In this document: one piece after another, positions 29,346-37,095 of the stretch | Layout: the number at the start of each line of letters is the position of its first letter | Position numbering within the stretch: the stretch's first letter is position 1 | Position numbers and translations under genes: made by a program | The notes under the pieces: model-generated | Told to the model about the DNA's origin: nothing | Databases searched by the model: none | Seen by the model: the letters and a program-made list of their open reading frames with translations, nothing else | Assembly: GCA_963774305.1 (NCBI GenBank) | Contig: CAVZEM010000009.1 | Location: 186,001 to 250,000 of the forward strand | DNA: 64,000 nt | Source: DASUPK01 sp963774305 | GTDB lineage: Bacteria; Actinomycetota; Thermoleophilia; Solirubrobacterales; 70-9 | Reading direction: 5' to 3'

Positions 29346-30731
29346 TTACGCCGCGTCGACGCTGAGCTCTGAGCTCTTGCCGTTGGCGGCGTTGCCGTTG
29401 GGATGGCCGTTCCCGTTGATCCGGACCTGCAGGCGGCGGGCGGCCCTGCCGAGGCGCTTCGCGGCGCGCTCGGCAGCGGAGGCCTGCGCGCGGCCGATGA
29501 AGTCGTGGACGAGGGCGTTGGCATCGACCGGGTGCTCGACCTGCGGCACGTGTCCGCACTGATCGAGGACGACCTGACGAGCGCTCGGCACGGCGTCACG
29601 GACGTACCGGGAGAAGGCCAGCGGTACCAGCGGGTCCTCGTCGCCCCAGACGAACAGCGAGGGCGGCTCGAGCTCCCTGAGGCGGGTGTAGAACCCCTTC
29701 GGGCCCTTCGGCTCCTCCAGGTATATGTGGCGGGCCGACGCATGGAACGCGACACGGGCGTTCACCGAGCGGTAGGTGCGAAGGAACTCCTCCACCGCTA
29801 CGTCGGCCGCCGATGGATGAATCCGCTCGGGCCGGGAGAACATGCTCCAGAACTGCTGGCGGACGAGGGCGTCGCCGAAGGTGTGGGGAATCGCGGCGAG
29901 CTCCGGCCGCAGCAGCTTCACCACCGGCACGAAGTGACGACGCCTGCGCCAGGCCATCGACGGGCAGAGCAGGCTGAGGCTGCGAACTCGCTCGGACTCG
30001 CGAAGGCCGACCTCGATGGCCACCCTGCCGCCGAGCGAGTTGCCGACCAGATGGGCCCGGTCGATTCCCTGGGCGTCCATGAACCGGATCACCGCGCGGG
30101 AGAACCAGGCGGCGTCGTAGGGGGCGCGCAGCGGCTTCGACGAGGAGCCGAATCCAGGGAGGTCGATTGCGTGCACCGTGTACCCCGGCGCCAGCGCGGA
30201 GACGGTCTCGAAGAAGCTCGTCTTGTTGCTGCCGAGGCCGTGAATCAGGATCACGGTCTCGATCCCGTCGCCGGCGGTCAGGGTCGAGATCCTGGCCTTG
30301 CCCGCCTGCACCTCGTGGATTCGCAGCAGTGGGGGTCTGCCGTTCGGCAGCCTGAAGTGACCCTCGAAGGCGACCGCCAGGTCAAGGTTGCCGCGCGCCC
30401 ACAGGCGACGCGAGCGGAAGGCGTCCATGCCCGACAGCTGTCCCTCGCGGAGCTCGAGCCAGGTCGCCGCGTCGGTCCCGATGACGACGTCGGGGTCGCG
30501 TCTCGGCGAGGCCGTGACCTCGCAGCTCGTCTCGTCGAGCTCGACCGCCCAGCTCAGGCCGAGATCGTCGAGCTCGATGCGATAGCTCGCGCTGAAGCCG
30601 GGATCGGCTCCCAGGTAGCGCTCGGGGAGCGAGGCAAACGCATCCTCCACAGCGCGAAGGCGATGGTGCTCAAGCGGTGCCTGAGTCAAAGCCGCCCCAG
30701 GGTACTGCCCCGAACGGTTGTTCCCGCTCAT
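29346..30731 (-). CDS. SCP2-like domain fused to alpha/beta hydrolase
   Basis: A 461-residue two-domain protein. Residues 30-130 (SYRIELDDLGLSWAVELDE, then DPDVVIGTDAATWLELREGQLSG) look like a sterol carrier protein 2 fold, which binds lipids in a tunnel. Residues 150-425 are an alpha/beta hydrolase with VILIHGLGSNKTSF, LVGNSLGGRVAIE (Ser nucleophile), WGDEDPLVP (Asp) and CGHVPQVEHP (His). A basic, Asn/Gly-rich tail ends it. A lipid carrier joined to an esterase suggests hydrolysis of a bound lipid ester. It heads the operon with the acyltransferase and SRPBCC genes. Confidence 0.8.
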   Translation of the reverse strand: MSGNNRSGQYPGAALTQAPLEHHRLRAVEDAFASLPERYLGADPGFSASYRIELDDLGLSWAVELDETSCEVTASPRRDPDVVIGTDAATWLELREGQLSGMDAFRSRRLWARGNLDLAVAFEGHFRLPNGRPPLLRIHEVQAGKARISTLTAGDGIETVILIHGLGSNKTSFFETVSALAPGYTVHAIDLPGFGSSSKPLRAPYDAAWFSRAVIRFMDAQGIDRAHLVGNSLGGRVAIEVGLRESERVRSLSLLCPSMAWRRRRHFVPVVKLLRPELAAIPHTFGDALVRQQFWSMFSRPERIHPSAADVAVEEFLRTYRSVNARVAFHASARHIYLEEPKGPKGFYTRLRELEPPSLFVWGDEDPLVPLAFSRYVRDAVPSARQVVLDQCGHVPQVEHPVDANALVHDFIGRAQASAAERAAKRLGRAARRLQVRINGNGHPNGNAANGKSSELSVDAA

Positions 30732-30759
30732 CAGTTTTCCCTGTTCCCCGCTTTCCGCA

Positions 30760-30778
30760 CGGAATATGCGTAATTCCG
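30760..30778. promoter_or_regulatory. dyad in the divergent gap before cysS
   Basis: CGGAAT-ATGCGTA-ATTCCG is a perfect 6-bp dyad midway between the divergent SCP2-hydrolase and cysS. It could control either or both. TAGCAT at 30787-30792, seven bases before the cysS GTG, is a likely leaderless -10. Confidence 0.45.
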
Positions 30779-30799
30779 CGCCCGAATAGCATCCGCGTC

Positions 30800-32149
30800 G
30801 TGGCGGACATTCGCATCCAGGACACGCTCACCGGCCAGATGCGTGAGCTCGAGCCCCGGGACCGCGGCGAGGTTGGGATCTACGCCTGCGGGCCGACCGT
30901 GTACGGGCGAATCCACATCGGGAACGCCCGGCCCTTCGTGATCTTCTCCCTGCTCAAGCGGTTCCTCGAGCATCAGGGGCTCGGCGCCAAGCTGGTCATC
31001 AACGTCACGGACATCAACGACAAGATCTACGACGCCGCCCGCGAGGCCGGCACGCCCTCCGCCGAATACGCGGAGGAGATGACCGCGGCCTACATCGCCG
31101 ACACGGACGCCCTCGGGCTCGGCAGGCCGGACGCCGAGCCGCTGGCGACGGAGACCATCCCCGAGATCGTCTCCCTGATCGGGGCGCTGATCGAGAGCGA
31201 TCATGCCTACCAGGCGAACGGGGACGTCTACTTCCGCGTCCGGAGCTTCAACGGCTACGGCAAGCTCTCCAACCGCGATCCGGCCGAGATGGACCAGGGC
31301 GAGGAGGCGGGCACCGCGTCTCTCAAGGAGGACCCACTCGACTTCGCCCTCTGGAAGGGCCACAAGGAGGGGGAGGACACCTCCTGGGACTCTCCCTGGG
31401 GGAAGGGACGCCCCGGCTGGCACATCGAGTGCTCGGCGATGTCGGAGAAGGAGCTCGGGCCCGACTTCGCGGTCCACGGCGGCGGCATCGACCTGGTCTT
31501 CCCCCACCACGAGAACGAGATCGCGCAGACCGAGGCGGCGCGCGGGGTCCCCCTCGCCGAGATCTGGATGCACAACGGGCTGGTCCAGATCGACGAGGAG
31601 AAGATGTCGAAGTCGGTCGGCAACATCTTTCAGCTCTCCGAGGCGATCGAGCGCTACGGCGGGCAGACGGTCGTGGCCTACCTCGGCTCGGGCCACTACC
31701 GCCAGCCGCTGGCCTTCTCGGACGAGCAGCTCACCGAGGCCGCGGCCAGGGTGGAGCGGATCCGGAACTATCTCCGCGACGCCCCCGGGGGCGAGCCAGA
31801 CGAGTTCCTGGCGGACAGGCGCCAGGCGTTCCTCGACGCCCTGGCCGACGACTTCAACACGCCGCAGGCATATGCCGTCCTCTTCGAGATCGTCGCCGAG
31901 GGCAACAGGCGCGAGCTTCCCGGCGCTCGCCCGGTTCTCGAGGAGCTGCTCACTCTGCTCGGCCTCGAGTCACTGACGACAGACGAAGAAGACGCTCCGC
32001 CAGAGGCCGAGGAGCTGCTCGCCCAGCGCCAGGAGGCGAGGGCCGCGAAGGACTTCGATCGCGCCGATTCCCTGCGCGACCAGCTCGCCGAGATGGGCTG
32101 GGAGGTCCGCGATGAGGCCGGCGGCGCCCGGCTCGTCCGGCGCAGGTAG
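30800..32149 (+). CDS. cysS: cysteinyl-tRNA synthetase
   Basis: CysS charges tRNA-Cys. The class I core shows CGPTVYGRIHIGNARPF (HIGH motif as HIGN, zinc Cys in CGPT), GWHIECSAM and FPHHENEIAQ (further zinc ligands), and the KMSKSVGN loop. The C-terminal helical domain is present (EAEELLAQRQEARAAKDFDRADSLRDQL). This could in principle be the MshC paralogue of mycothiol synthesis, but the DALR-like and final tRNA-binding parts favour CysS. The GTG at 30800 gives 449 residues and follows TAGCAT by seven bases. cysS then rlmB is the Bacillus order, minus mrnC. Confidence 0.93.
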   Translation: MADIRIQDTLTGQMRELEPRDRGEVGIYACGPTVYGRIHIGNARPFVIFSLLKRFLEHQGLGAKLVINVTDINDKIYDAAREAGTPSAEYAEEMTAAYIADTDALGLGRPDAEPLATETIPEIVSLIGALIESDHAYQANGDVYFRVRSFNGYGKLSNRDPAEMDQGEEAGTASLKEDPLDFALWKGHKEGEDTSWDSPWGKGRPGWHIECSAMSEKELGPDFAVHGGGIDLVFPHHENEIAQTEAARGVPLAEIWMHNGLVQIDEEKMSKSVGNIFQLSEAIERYGGQTVVAYLGSGHYRQPLAFSDEQLTEAAARVERIRNYLRDAPGGEPDEFLADRRQAFLDALADDFNTPQAYAVLFEIVAEGNRRELPGARPVLEELLTLLGLESLTTDEEDAPPEAEELLAQRQEARAAKDFDRADSLRDQLAEMGWEVRDEAGGARLVRRR

Positions 32150-32151
32150 AG

Positions 32152-32817
32152 GTGGCCGACCGGGAGCGGATCTATGGACGCCGGCCGGTGGCCGAGGCCG
32201 AGCGGGGCCGGCGCCGCGTGCACCGGGTCTGGCGGGCGCCGGAGACTCCGGCCGAGGAGCTGGAGCGCCTCTGCGGGTCGCCCGACCACCAGGGTGTGGT
32301 CGCCGAGGTCGACCCGTATCCCTATGCCGACCCGGACAGCCTGTTCGAAGACGACGACGGCCAGGGGCTGGTGGTCGCCCTCGATCAGATCCAGGACCCT
32401 CACAACCTGGGCGCCGTCTGCCGGGCCGCCGAGGTCGCTGGGGCGGCGGGGGTTGTGATCCCCGAGCGGCGGGCGGCGTCAGTCACCGCCGCCGCCTGCA
32501 AGGCCTCGGCCGGCGCGGTCGAGCATCTGCCGGTCGCGCGGGTCAGGAACCTGGCCGACTGGCTCGCCGAGGCAAAGCGGGCCGAAGCCTGGGTCTACGG
32601 CGCGGATGCCGAGTCCGATCGGCTCTACACAGATGTCGAGTGGATGGGGCGCGCCGTCCTCGTCCTCGGCTCCGAGGGCAGGGGCCTCAGGCAGCGGGTG
32701 GCGAAGACCTGCGACGAGCTTGTGTCCATCCCCGTAGCTGGAAGCGTCGGATCACTGAACGCGTCGGTGGCCGCCGCGGTGATCCTCTTCGAGGCCCGCC
32801 GGCAGCGGGCCGGCTAG
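32152..32817 (+). CDS. rlmB: 23S rRNA 2'-O-methyltransferase RlmB-like
   Basis: A SPOUT-class RNA methyltransferase that by family methylates G2251 of 23S rRNA with SAM. The N-terminal substrate-binding part (IYGRRPVAEAERGRRRVHRVW) and the three SPOUT motifs are intact. These are ALDQIQDPHNLGAVCRAAE, LVLGSEGRGLRQRV and SIPVAGSVGSLNASVAAAVILFEA, which form the knot and the SAM site. It is 221 residues, slightly shorter than the usual 245. The GTG start is two bases after the cysS stop, so the two are an operon. Confidence 0.9.
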   Translation: MADRERIYGRRPVAEAERGRRRVHRVWRAPETPAEELERLCGSPDHQGVVAEVDPYPYADPDSLFEDDDGQGLVVALDQIQDPHNLGAVCRAAEVAGAAGVVIPERRAASVTAAACKASAGAVEHLPVARVRNLADWLAEAKRAEAWVYGADAESDRLYTDVEWMGRAVLVLGSEGRGLRQRVAKTCDELVSIPVAGSVGSLNASVAAAVILFEARRQRAG

Positions 32818-33209
32818 GCGCCCGGCAGCTCGGCCGCGTCGACCGCGTCCATCGCCCGCAGTTCGGAGCGGGCCAGAGCTTGACTGCGGAGATGCTCGAT
32901 CTCCTGGTACTCGGGCGAGGAGACCATGTCGAGGAACGCCTGCCGGGTCGGGTAGGAGACGAGGAGCATCATGTCCCAGGAGCCCTCGCCGATCAGAGAC
33001 TCGGCGGGGCGCCCGGCGAAGATCGGCTTGCCCCCGGCCTTCTCGAGGAGCGGCGCCACGGCCGCTCCGTACTCGGCGTAGCGCTCGGCCCCGCCGTCGG
33101 GCACGAACTCGAGCAGGTTGAGCATGTAGACCGGGCCATCGGAGGCGCGTCCGGCGAAGGCCGCCATGGCCTCCTGGTTGGGCGCGTCGATGCCCTCGCG
33201 TCGTTCCAT
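32814..33209 (-). CDS. DUF1330-like ferredoxin-fold protein
   Basis: A 131-residue protein with the DUF1330 pattern: GPVYMLNLLEFVPDGGAERYAEYGAAVAPLLEKAGGKPIFAG, then WDMMLLVSYPTRQAFLDMVSSPEYQEIEHLRSQAL. These dimeric alpha+beta barrels have no settled function. It overlaps the rlmB stop by four bases. It lies 25 bases downstream of the flavin reductase gene on the same strand, so the three minus-strand genes yceI, flavin reductase and this one may be one unit. Confidence 0.75.
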   Translation of the reverse strand: MERREGIDAPNQEAMAAFAGRASDGPVYMLNLLEFVPDGGAERYAEYGAAVAPLLEKAGGKPIFAGRPAESLIGEGSWDMMLLVSYPTRQAFLDMVSSPEYQEIEHLRSQALARSELRAMDAVDAAELPGA

Positions 33210-33234
33210 CGACGCGCAACCCTACTGAGGGGGA

Positions 33235-33804
33235 TCAGGCAGCCAGCTGCTCCGAGGGCTGCTCGACCTGCTCCGCAAGCGCAATCAGCTCGTCGATGAT
33301 CTCGACGTAACGCTCGCGCAGGTCGGAGTCGGCGAGGCGACCATCGTCCGTGAATGCTTCGTCGGCATGCCCGACGGGGAGGTCCCTGTCGACTATCCGG
33401 GCACCGCTGGCGGCGGCGGTCTTCCGGACCTCAGCCTGCGCCCAGACCGCGCCGAACATCCCTGTGCTGGCGCCGACGACCGCGACCGGCTTGCCCCAGA
33501 GTGCGTTGTCGCGGAGCGGTCGCGACGCCCAGTCGATGGCGTTCTTGAGCTGGCCCGGAACCGACGAGTTGTATTCGGGGGTGGCGATCAGGACGGCGTC
33601 CGCCGAGGCGATCGCCTCGCGCAGACGGCGGGCACCGGCCGGCCCGGTGCCCTGGTCGTCGTCCTCGTCGTAGGGCTCCACCGACTTGAGCCCGTCGAAG
33701 ATCGCGAGCTCGACGGGCGGCGGCAGCAACTCCGCCGCCGCCCGCAGCAGGGCGGTGTTGTGGGAGTCGCGACGCAGGCTTCCTGAGATCGCCAGCACCT
33801 TCAT
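33235..33804 (-). CDS. NADPH-dependent FMN reductase
   Basis: A 189-residue flavodoxin-fold reductase. MKVLAISGSLRRDSHNTALLRAA is the FMN phosphate loop, ATPEYNSSVPGQLKNAIDWASR is the family signature, and VVGASTGMFGAVWAQAEVR follows. It likely reduces quinones, azo or chromate compounds, or supplies reduced FMN. It lies five bases after the yceI stop on the same strand and is probably controlled with yceI by the divergent MarR gene. Confidence 0.88.
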   Translation of the reverse strand: MKVLAISGSLRRDSHNTALLRAAAELLPPPVELAIFDGLKSVEPYDEDDDQGTGPAGARRLREAIASADAVLIATPEYNSSVPGQLKNAIDWASRPLRDNALWGKPVAVVGASTGMFGAVWAQAEVRKTAAASGARIVDRDLPVGHADEAFTDDGRLADSDLRERYVEIIDELIALAEQVEQPSEQLAA

Positions 33805-33809
33805 CGCGG

Positions 33810-34355
33810 CTACGCCTCCTTGATCAGCTCGAGGTGGACGGACAGCGTGACCTCGTCGCCGAGGGTCTTGCCGCCGCCCGGGAGCTCCATCTGCCAGTCG
33901 AGGCCGTAGTCGTGACGGTCGACCTTCGTCTCGAGGTCGAGACCGATGCGGTCGTTGCCGTCCGGCCCCGGCGCCGGTCCGCTGAGCTCGCCGCGGGCGA
34001 CCACAGGCTTCGTGGTTCCCCGAACGGTCAGCTCGCCGTCGACGACGACCTGGCCGTCTTCGGCGGTGATGCCGGTTGACTGGAACGAGATCTGCGGCGT
34101 CTTCTCGGCGTCGAAGAACTCGGGGGAGAGAAGGTGGGCCTGGAGGTTCTCCTCCTTGACCTGAACGCTCTCCACGGGCACTTGACCCGAGAGCTGCGGC
34201 TGACCGGACGCATCGCTGAGCGTCGCCTCGAACTCTCCGAAGCTGCCTCGGAAGGTCCCGACGACGTGCTTGACGGCAAATCCGACGTGCGAATGCACCG
34301 GATCGGATTGCCAGGTGCCGGTCGGAATGGTTGACTCTGCTTGTGCTGTGGTCAT
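33810..34355 (-). CDS. YceI-family lipid-binding protein
   Basis: A 181-residue YceI protein (lipocalin-like barrel that binds isoprenoid quinones). TGTWQSDPVHSHVGFAVKHVVGTFRGSFGEFEATL opens the fold. GQVPVESVQVKEENLQAHLLSPEFFDAEKTPQISFQST and the C-terminal YGLDWQMELPGGGKTLGDEVTLSVHLEL complete it. No signal peptide is seen, so this is a cytoplasmic member. The ATG at 34355 has a perfect GAAAGGAGA site seven bases away. The gene is divergent from a MarR regulator with a shared dyad, and is followed by a flavin reductase, which suggests a quinone or oxidant response. Confidence 0.9.
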   Translation of the reverse strand: MTTAQAESTIPTGTWQSDPVHSHVGFAVKHVVGTFRGSFGEFEATLSDASGQPQLSGQVPVESVQVKEENLQAHLLSPEFFDAEKTPQISFQSTGITAEDGQVVVDGELTVRGTTKPVVARGELSGPAPGPDGNDRIGLDLETKVDRHDYGLDWQMELPGGGKTLGDEVTLSVHLELIKEA

Positions 34356-34387
34356 TTGAAGGTCTCCTTTCGGTGAGCTAGACTTAC

Positions 34388-34399
34388 TTGACCTGTCAA
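34388..34399. promoter_or_regulatory. MarR-type operator candidate
   Basis: TTGAC-CT-GTCAA is a perfect dyad in the 62-base divergent gap between yceI and marR, overlapped by CTGT-CAA-ACAG. In the yceI direction it contains TTGACA, a -35 match. Binding here could block both genes. Confidence 0.55.
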
Positions 34400-34417
34400 A
34401 CAGTTTAGCACAGAAAC

Positions 34418-34891
34418 TTGACTCCACAACAGTTGAAAACTCAAGCACTTCCGTCAACCGATGCGTTCGGCGCACTGCTCGAGGCGCATGGGTCCCTGAC
34501 CAGGGAGCTGAGCGCCGCCCTGGTCGCAAGCCACGGCCTGACGATCAACGACTACGGGACGCTGCTCCTCCTCTCCCGTGCAGGCGAGGAGGGCATGCGA
34601 CGGATTGACCTCGCGAACCGGCTGCAGCTATCCCCCTCGGGCATCACCCGCCTCCTCGACCGGCTGGAGGATCAGGGCCTGGTCGGGAAGGGTGAGTGCA
34701 AGACCGATGCGCGGGTTAGCTACGCGATCCTCACCGAAGCCGGCCTGGAGAAGCTGAGGGAGGCCGCCCCGGGGCACATCGACGACATCGAGCAGCGATT
34801 CGCCGCCGTCCTCAGCGAGGAGGAGATGAAGACCCTCGTGCAGCTGCTCGGCCGCTTCGGCGACGCCGAGGCCGAGTGCACCCCGGACTGA
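34418..34891 (+). CDS. MarR-family transcriptional regulator
   Basis: A 157-residue winged-helix regulator. GLTINDYGTLLLLSRAGEEGMRRIDLANRLQLSPSGITRLLDRLEDQGLV is the recognition helix region and GECKTDARVSYAILTEAGLEKL is the wing with the conserved D-x-R. MarR proteins are dimers that release DNA on binding phenols, quinones or peroxides. The start is TTG at 34418, with a second TTG at 34433. The divergent yceI-flavin reductase unit and the dyad between them make local control likely. Confidence 0.88.
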   Translation: MTPQQLKTQALPSTDAFGALLEAHGSLTRELSAALVASHGLTINDYGTLLLLSRAGEEGMRRIDLANRLQLSPSGITRLLDRLEDQGLVGKGECKTDARVSYAILTEAGLEKLREAAPGHIDDIEQRFAAVLSEEEMKTLVQLLGRFGDAEAECTPD

Positions 34892-34912
34892 GCAGCAGCT
34901 GAGCCAGCGGCG

Positions 34913-35623
34913 CTAGCCCGCCGGCGCCTCCGGCTCCGCGCTCGTAGCTTCGCTGCCGCCGCCCAGGTCGAAGAAGAGGATGCTCGCCACCAGGGCAACC
35001 ACCGGGATCACCAGGATGTTGCCGATGGTCCCGAGGATCACCCGGCCGGCGTCGCCGATCGCCGCCCCCAAGAGCGCGAAGACGACCGAGACTGCCACCA
35101 CGATCAGGAAGGCGAGCACGATCGTGAAGAAGACGTTCCAGCCGTTGCCGCGGACCAGATCTCGGCTGCGGCCGAATGCCTCGAAGGCGCCACGGCCCTC
35201 GGCCACGATTGCGGGCGCGACGACGGCCCAGATCGTGATCAGGAACAGGCCGGGCACGATGAAGAGGAAGAAACCGCACGCGACGGCGATGCCGTAGATG
35301 ATCCCGTTCACGATCAGCGCGCCCACGAAGGGCGCGGCGGCCTCGAAGAGCTCGCTCATGCCCTGGTCGAGCCGGCCGTCACGGACGTCCTGTACCAGCT
35401 TGACCACATAGCCGGTGTAGAGCACCTGGCCGATCAGCCCCACGATCACGCCGGCCAGCACGAGGAAGAGCCGGCCGGTGAGGCCGAGCAGCAGATCGAT
35501 GGCGCTGGTGATGCCAATCACGATCAGAGCGCCGCCGAGGAGCGGACCCAGGTAACTCTGATACGTCGAAAACGCCTGGCCGATGACGCGGCCTGCTTCG
35601 ATCCGATTGCCGCTCGCTTCCAT
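34913..35623 (-). CDS. polytopic membrane protein
   Basis: A 236-residue protein with about six membrane helices, beginning IEAGRVIGQAFSTYQSYLGPLLGGALIVIGITSAID. The layout resembles the glycerophosphoryl-diester/DUF975-like group of integral membrane proteins (GYVVKLVQDVRDGR, then a helix pair around FFLFIVPGLFLITIWAVVAPAIVAEGRGAFEAFGRS). I give no activity. The ATG at 35623 has GGAGGAGAG in front, which settles the start against further in-frame starts upstream. It ends 22 bases from the marR stop and diverges from the sigH promoter. Confidence 0.75.
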   Translation of the reverse strand: MEASGNRIEAGRVIGQAFSTYQSYLGPLLGGALIVIGITSAIDLLLGLTGRLFLVLAGVIVGLIGQVLYTGYVVKLVQDVRDGRLDQGMSELFEAAAPFVGALIVNGIIYGIAVACGFFLFIVPGLFLITIWAVVAPAIVAEGRGAFEAFGRSRDLVRGNGWNVFFTIVLAFLIVVAVSVVFALLGAAIGDAGRVILGTIGNILVIPVVALVASILFFDLGGGSEATSAEPEAPAG

Positions 35624-35758
35624 CTCTCCTCCGATCTCGGTCGCCCGACCGCACGCCGAGCGCGACACGGATTACCAGCGTGCGCGGACGGATGCCCCTT
35701 TTCGGCCCATCCCAGGCACGGATCCTGCAAGCCGAATTGCATCGGCTCCGAACCGTGG

Positions 35759-35786
35759 TTGACATTCCGGAATCCGCGAGTAGGCT
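35759..35786 (+). promoter_or_regulatory. sigH promoter
   Basis: A consensus -35 TTGACA (35759-35764), a 16-base spacer and a -10 TAGGCT (35781-35786) lie upstream of the sigma gene. Transcription from here would leave a leader of about 100 bases. Confidence 0.65.
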
Positions 35787-35792
35787 GCTCCG

Positions 35793-35894
35793 CCAGAAGG
35801 GTGAACCTCAGGTCGAGCCTGACGGACAGCACCCGGACCGAGGCGCCTCAGGGGAGGTACTGGGCGCCACAGATCCCCCCAAGAGGAGGTTGCT
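35793..35894 (+). promoter_or_regulatory. structured sigH leader
   Basis: Two helices can be drawn: GGGTG/CACCC enclosing TCAGG-TCGAG-CCTGA, and GGCGCC/GGCGCC around a 15-base loop. AACCTC at 35804-35809 is also exactly complementary to GAGGTT at 35886-35891, inside the AGGAGGT ribosome binding site. Two exclusive structures are therefore possible. No known riboswitch class is recognised. Confidence 0.45.
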
Positions 35895-36593
35895 GTGGCT
35901 GTACCTACCCCAAGCACCGAAGAGCACGCGGTCGTCCCCGCCAGAGCCATTCCCGAGGGCGCCCGCAACACCGGGCCAGGCCCGGACGATGAGTTCCTCG
36001 TCGCGCTGGCCAAGCACGGCCGGACCGACGCCTACGACCAGCTGGTGCGCCGCTACCGGCGCTTCGTGCGGGTCAAGTCCTCGTCCTACTTCCTGCTCGG
36101 CGGCGACGCCGACGACCTGATGCAGGAGGGGATGCTCGGCCTGTTCAAGGCCATTCGCGACTACCGGCCCGAGCGCGAGTCGAGCTTCCGCGGCTTCGCC
36201 GAGCTCTGCATCACCCGGCAGATCATCACCGCGGTCAAGACTGCAACGCGCAACAAGCACACCCCGCTCAACCAGTACGTCTCGTTCAGCCAGACGCCCG
36301 CGGCCGCCGGCCCCGACTCGGAGACCACCCTCGAGGAGGTCCTGCCGGGTCCGTCCGTTCGCGACCCAGCCAACCAGGTGATCGCGGGCGAGGAGCTGGA
36401 GAGCCTGGTCGCCTGCCTGACCAGCGTCCTCTCCGAGCTGGAGAGCCGGGTTCTGGCCCTCTACCTCGACGGTCACTCCTACGAGGTGATCGGCGAGAAG
36501 CTCGACTGCGACACCAAGACGGTCGACAACGCCCTCCAGCGCGTCAAGCGCAAGGTCGGCATCCACCTCGACTCACGGTTGGTGAAGATCTAG
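35895..36593 (+). CDS. sigH: SigH-like sigma-70 family sigma factor
   Basis: A 232-residue sigma factor with region 2 (DAYDQLVRRYRRFVRVKSSSYFLLGGDADDLMQEGMLGLFKAIRDYRPERESSFRGFAELCITRQI) and region 4 (LSELESRVLALYLDGHSYEVIGEKLDCDTKTVDNALQRVKRK). It lacks region 1. Its length and region 2 wording are those of Bacillus SigH (Spo0H), not of ECF sigmas. It stands after rlmB as sigH does in Bacillus. No sporulation is implied; related actinobacteria carry it too. The GTG start has AAGAGGAGGT four bases upstream, and a structured leader may control it. Confidence 0.88.
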   Translation: MAVPTPSTEEHAVVPARAIPEGARNTGPGPDDEFLVALAKHGRTDAYDQLVRRYRRFVRVKSSSYFLLGGDADDLMQEGMLGLFKAIRDYRPERESSFRGFAELCITRQIITAVKTATRNKHTPLNQYVSFSQTPAAAGPDSETTLEEVLPGPSVRDPANQVIAGEELESLVACLTSVLSELESRVLALYLDGHSYEVIGEKLDCDTKTVDNALQRVKRKVGIHLDSRLVKI

Positions 36594-36598
36594 CACCA

Positions 36599-36642
36599 CC
36601 AAACGGGTTGCTCCTCGGCTTCGCCTGCGGAGCACCCTCGGG
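36599..36642 (+). repeat. AAACGGG-hairpin-CCCTCG repeat, copy A
   Basis: CCAAACGGG-T-TGCTCC, a loop CTTCG-rich, GGAGCA-CCCTCG. The stem has a one-base pyrimidine bulge between GGG/CCC and the inner arms. It follows the sigH stop by five bases and precedes the terminator. Confidence 0.7.
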
Positions 36643-36661
36643 TAACAACGGCACGGCAGCC

Positions 36662-36697
36662 AAGCGACCGTCCCGCAAGGGGCGGTCGCTTTATTTG
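36662..36697 (+). terminator. Rho-independent terminator of sigH
   Basis: AAGCGACCG-T-CCC-GCAA-GGG-G-CGGTCGCTT followed by TATTTG: a 12-bp stem with a stable GCAA tetraloop and a short T-rich tract. It also lies at the 3' end of the opposite-strand gene and may serve both directions. Confidence 0.85.
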
Positions 36698-37014
36698 CGC
36701 CGCATTCCCTTCGTGAACCGGCCGGCGAAGCCGCTCGTTGCCACGGTCTTTGCCAGCTCGCCCGGCTCGACCTTGCCGAGCAGACCCTTCAGCTCCTTGC
36801 GCTGGCGGTCCGAGAGGTTCGAGGGGCGTCCCTTCGAGGCCTTGACGATCTCGACGATCCGCTGTCGGTCCTTCTCGCTCAGGCGCGTCGTGACGTGGTT
36901 GCGGACAGCGAGCACCACCTCCGCGGCGGCGAGCAGCCAGGCGCCGCGCGCCAGCCAGCGGCCGCGTGCGGCGGCGGCACCGGGGTCGCTGAGGGATTCC
37001 CTGAGGTTGGCCAC
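36691..37014 (-). CDS. small basic protein with one hydrophobic segment
   Basis: A 107-residue protein starting MANLRESLSDPG, with a hydrophobic helix near residues 22-36 (ARGAWLLAAAEVVLAVRNHV). A basic, helical C-terminal half follows (LSEKDRQRIVEIVKASKGRPSNLSDRQRKELKGLLGKVEPGELAKTVATSGFAGRF). I do not recognise the family. The GTG at 37014 is six bases after CATACT, a leaderless -10. Further in-frame starts upstream add an Arg-rich stretch without support. Its stop lies in the T-tract of the sigH terminator. Confidence 0.65.
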   Translation of the reverse strand: MANLRESLSDPGAAAARGRWLARGAWLLAAAEVVLAVRNHVTTRLSEKDRQRIVEIVKASKGRPSNLSDRQRKELKGLLGKVEPGELAKTVATSGFAGRFTKGMRRK

Positions 37015-37095
37015 GCGGGGAGTATGCCCCACCGTCCGTCCACGAACCCGGAAATTCGGGATCGCGAGCATGGGGCGCGCGTCGATAGAGCGAGT

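Noticed and set aside
30800..32149. MshC (mycothiol ligase) instead of CysS
   Set aside because: The protein has the C-terminal helical and tRNA-binding part and lies before rlmB in the conserved cysS position.
35793..35894. ydaO-type c-di-AMP riboswitch before sigH
   Set aside because: GGGTGAACC is reminiscent, but the remaining conserved blocks of that class are not found.
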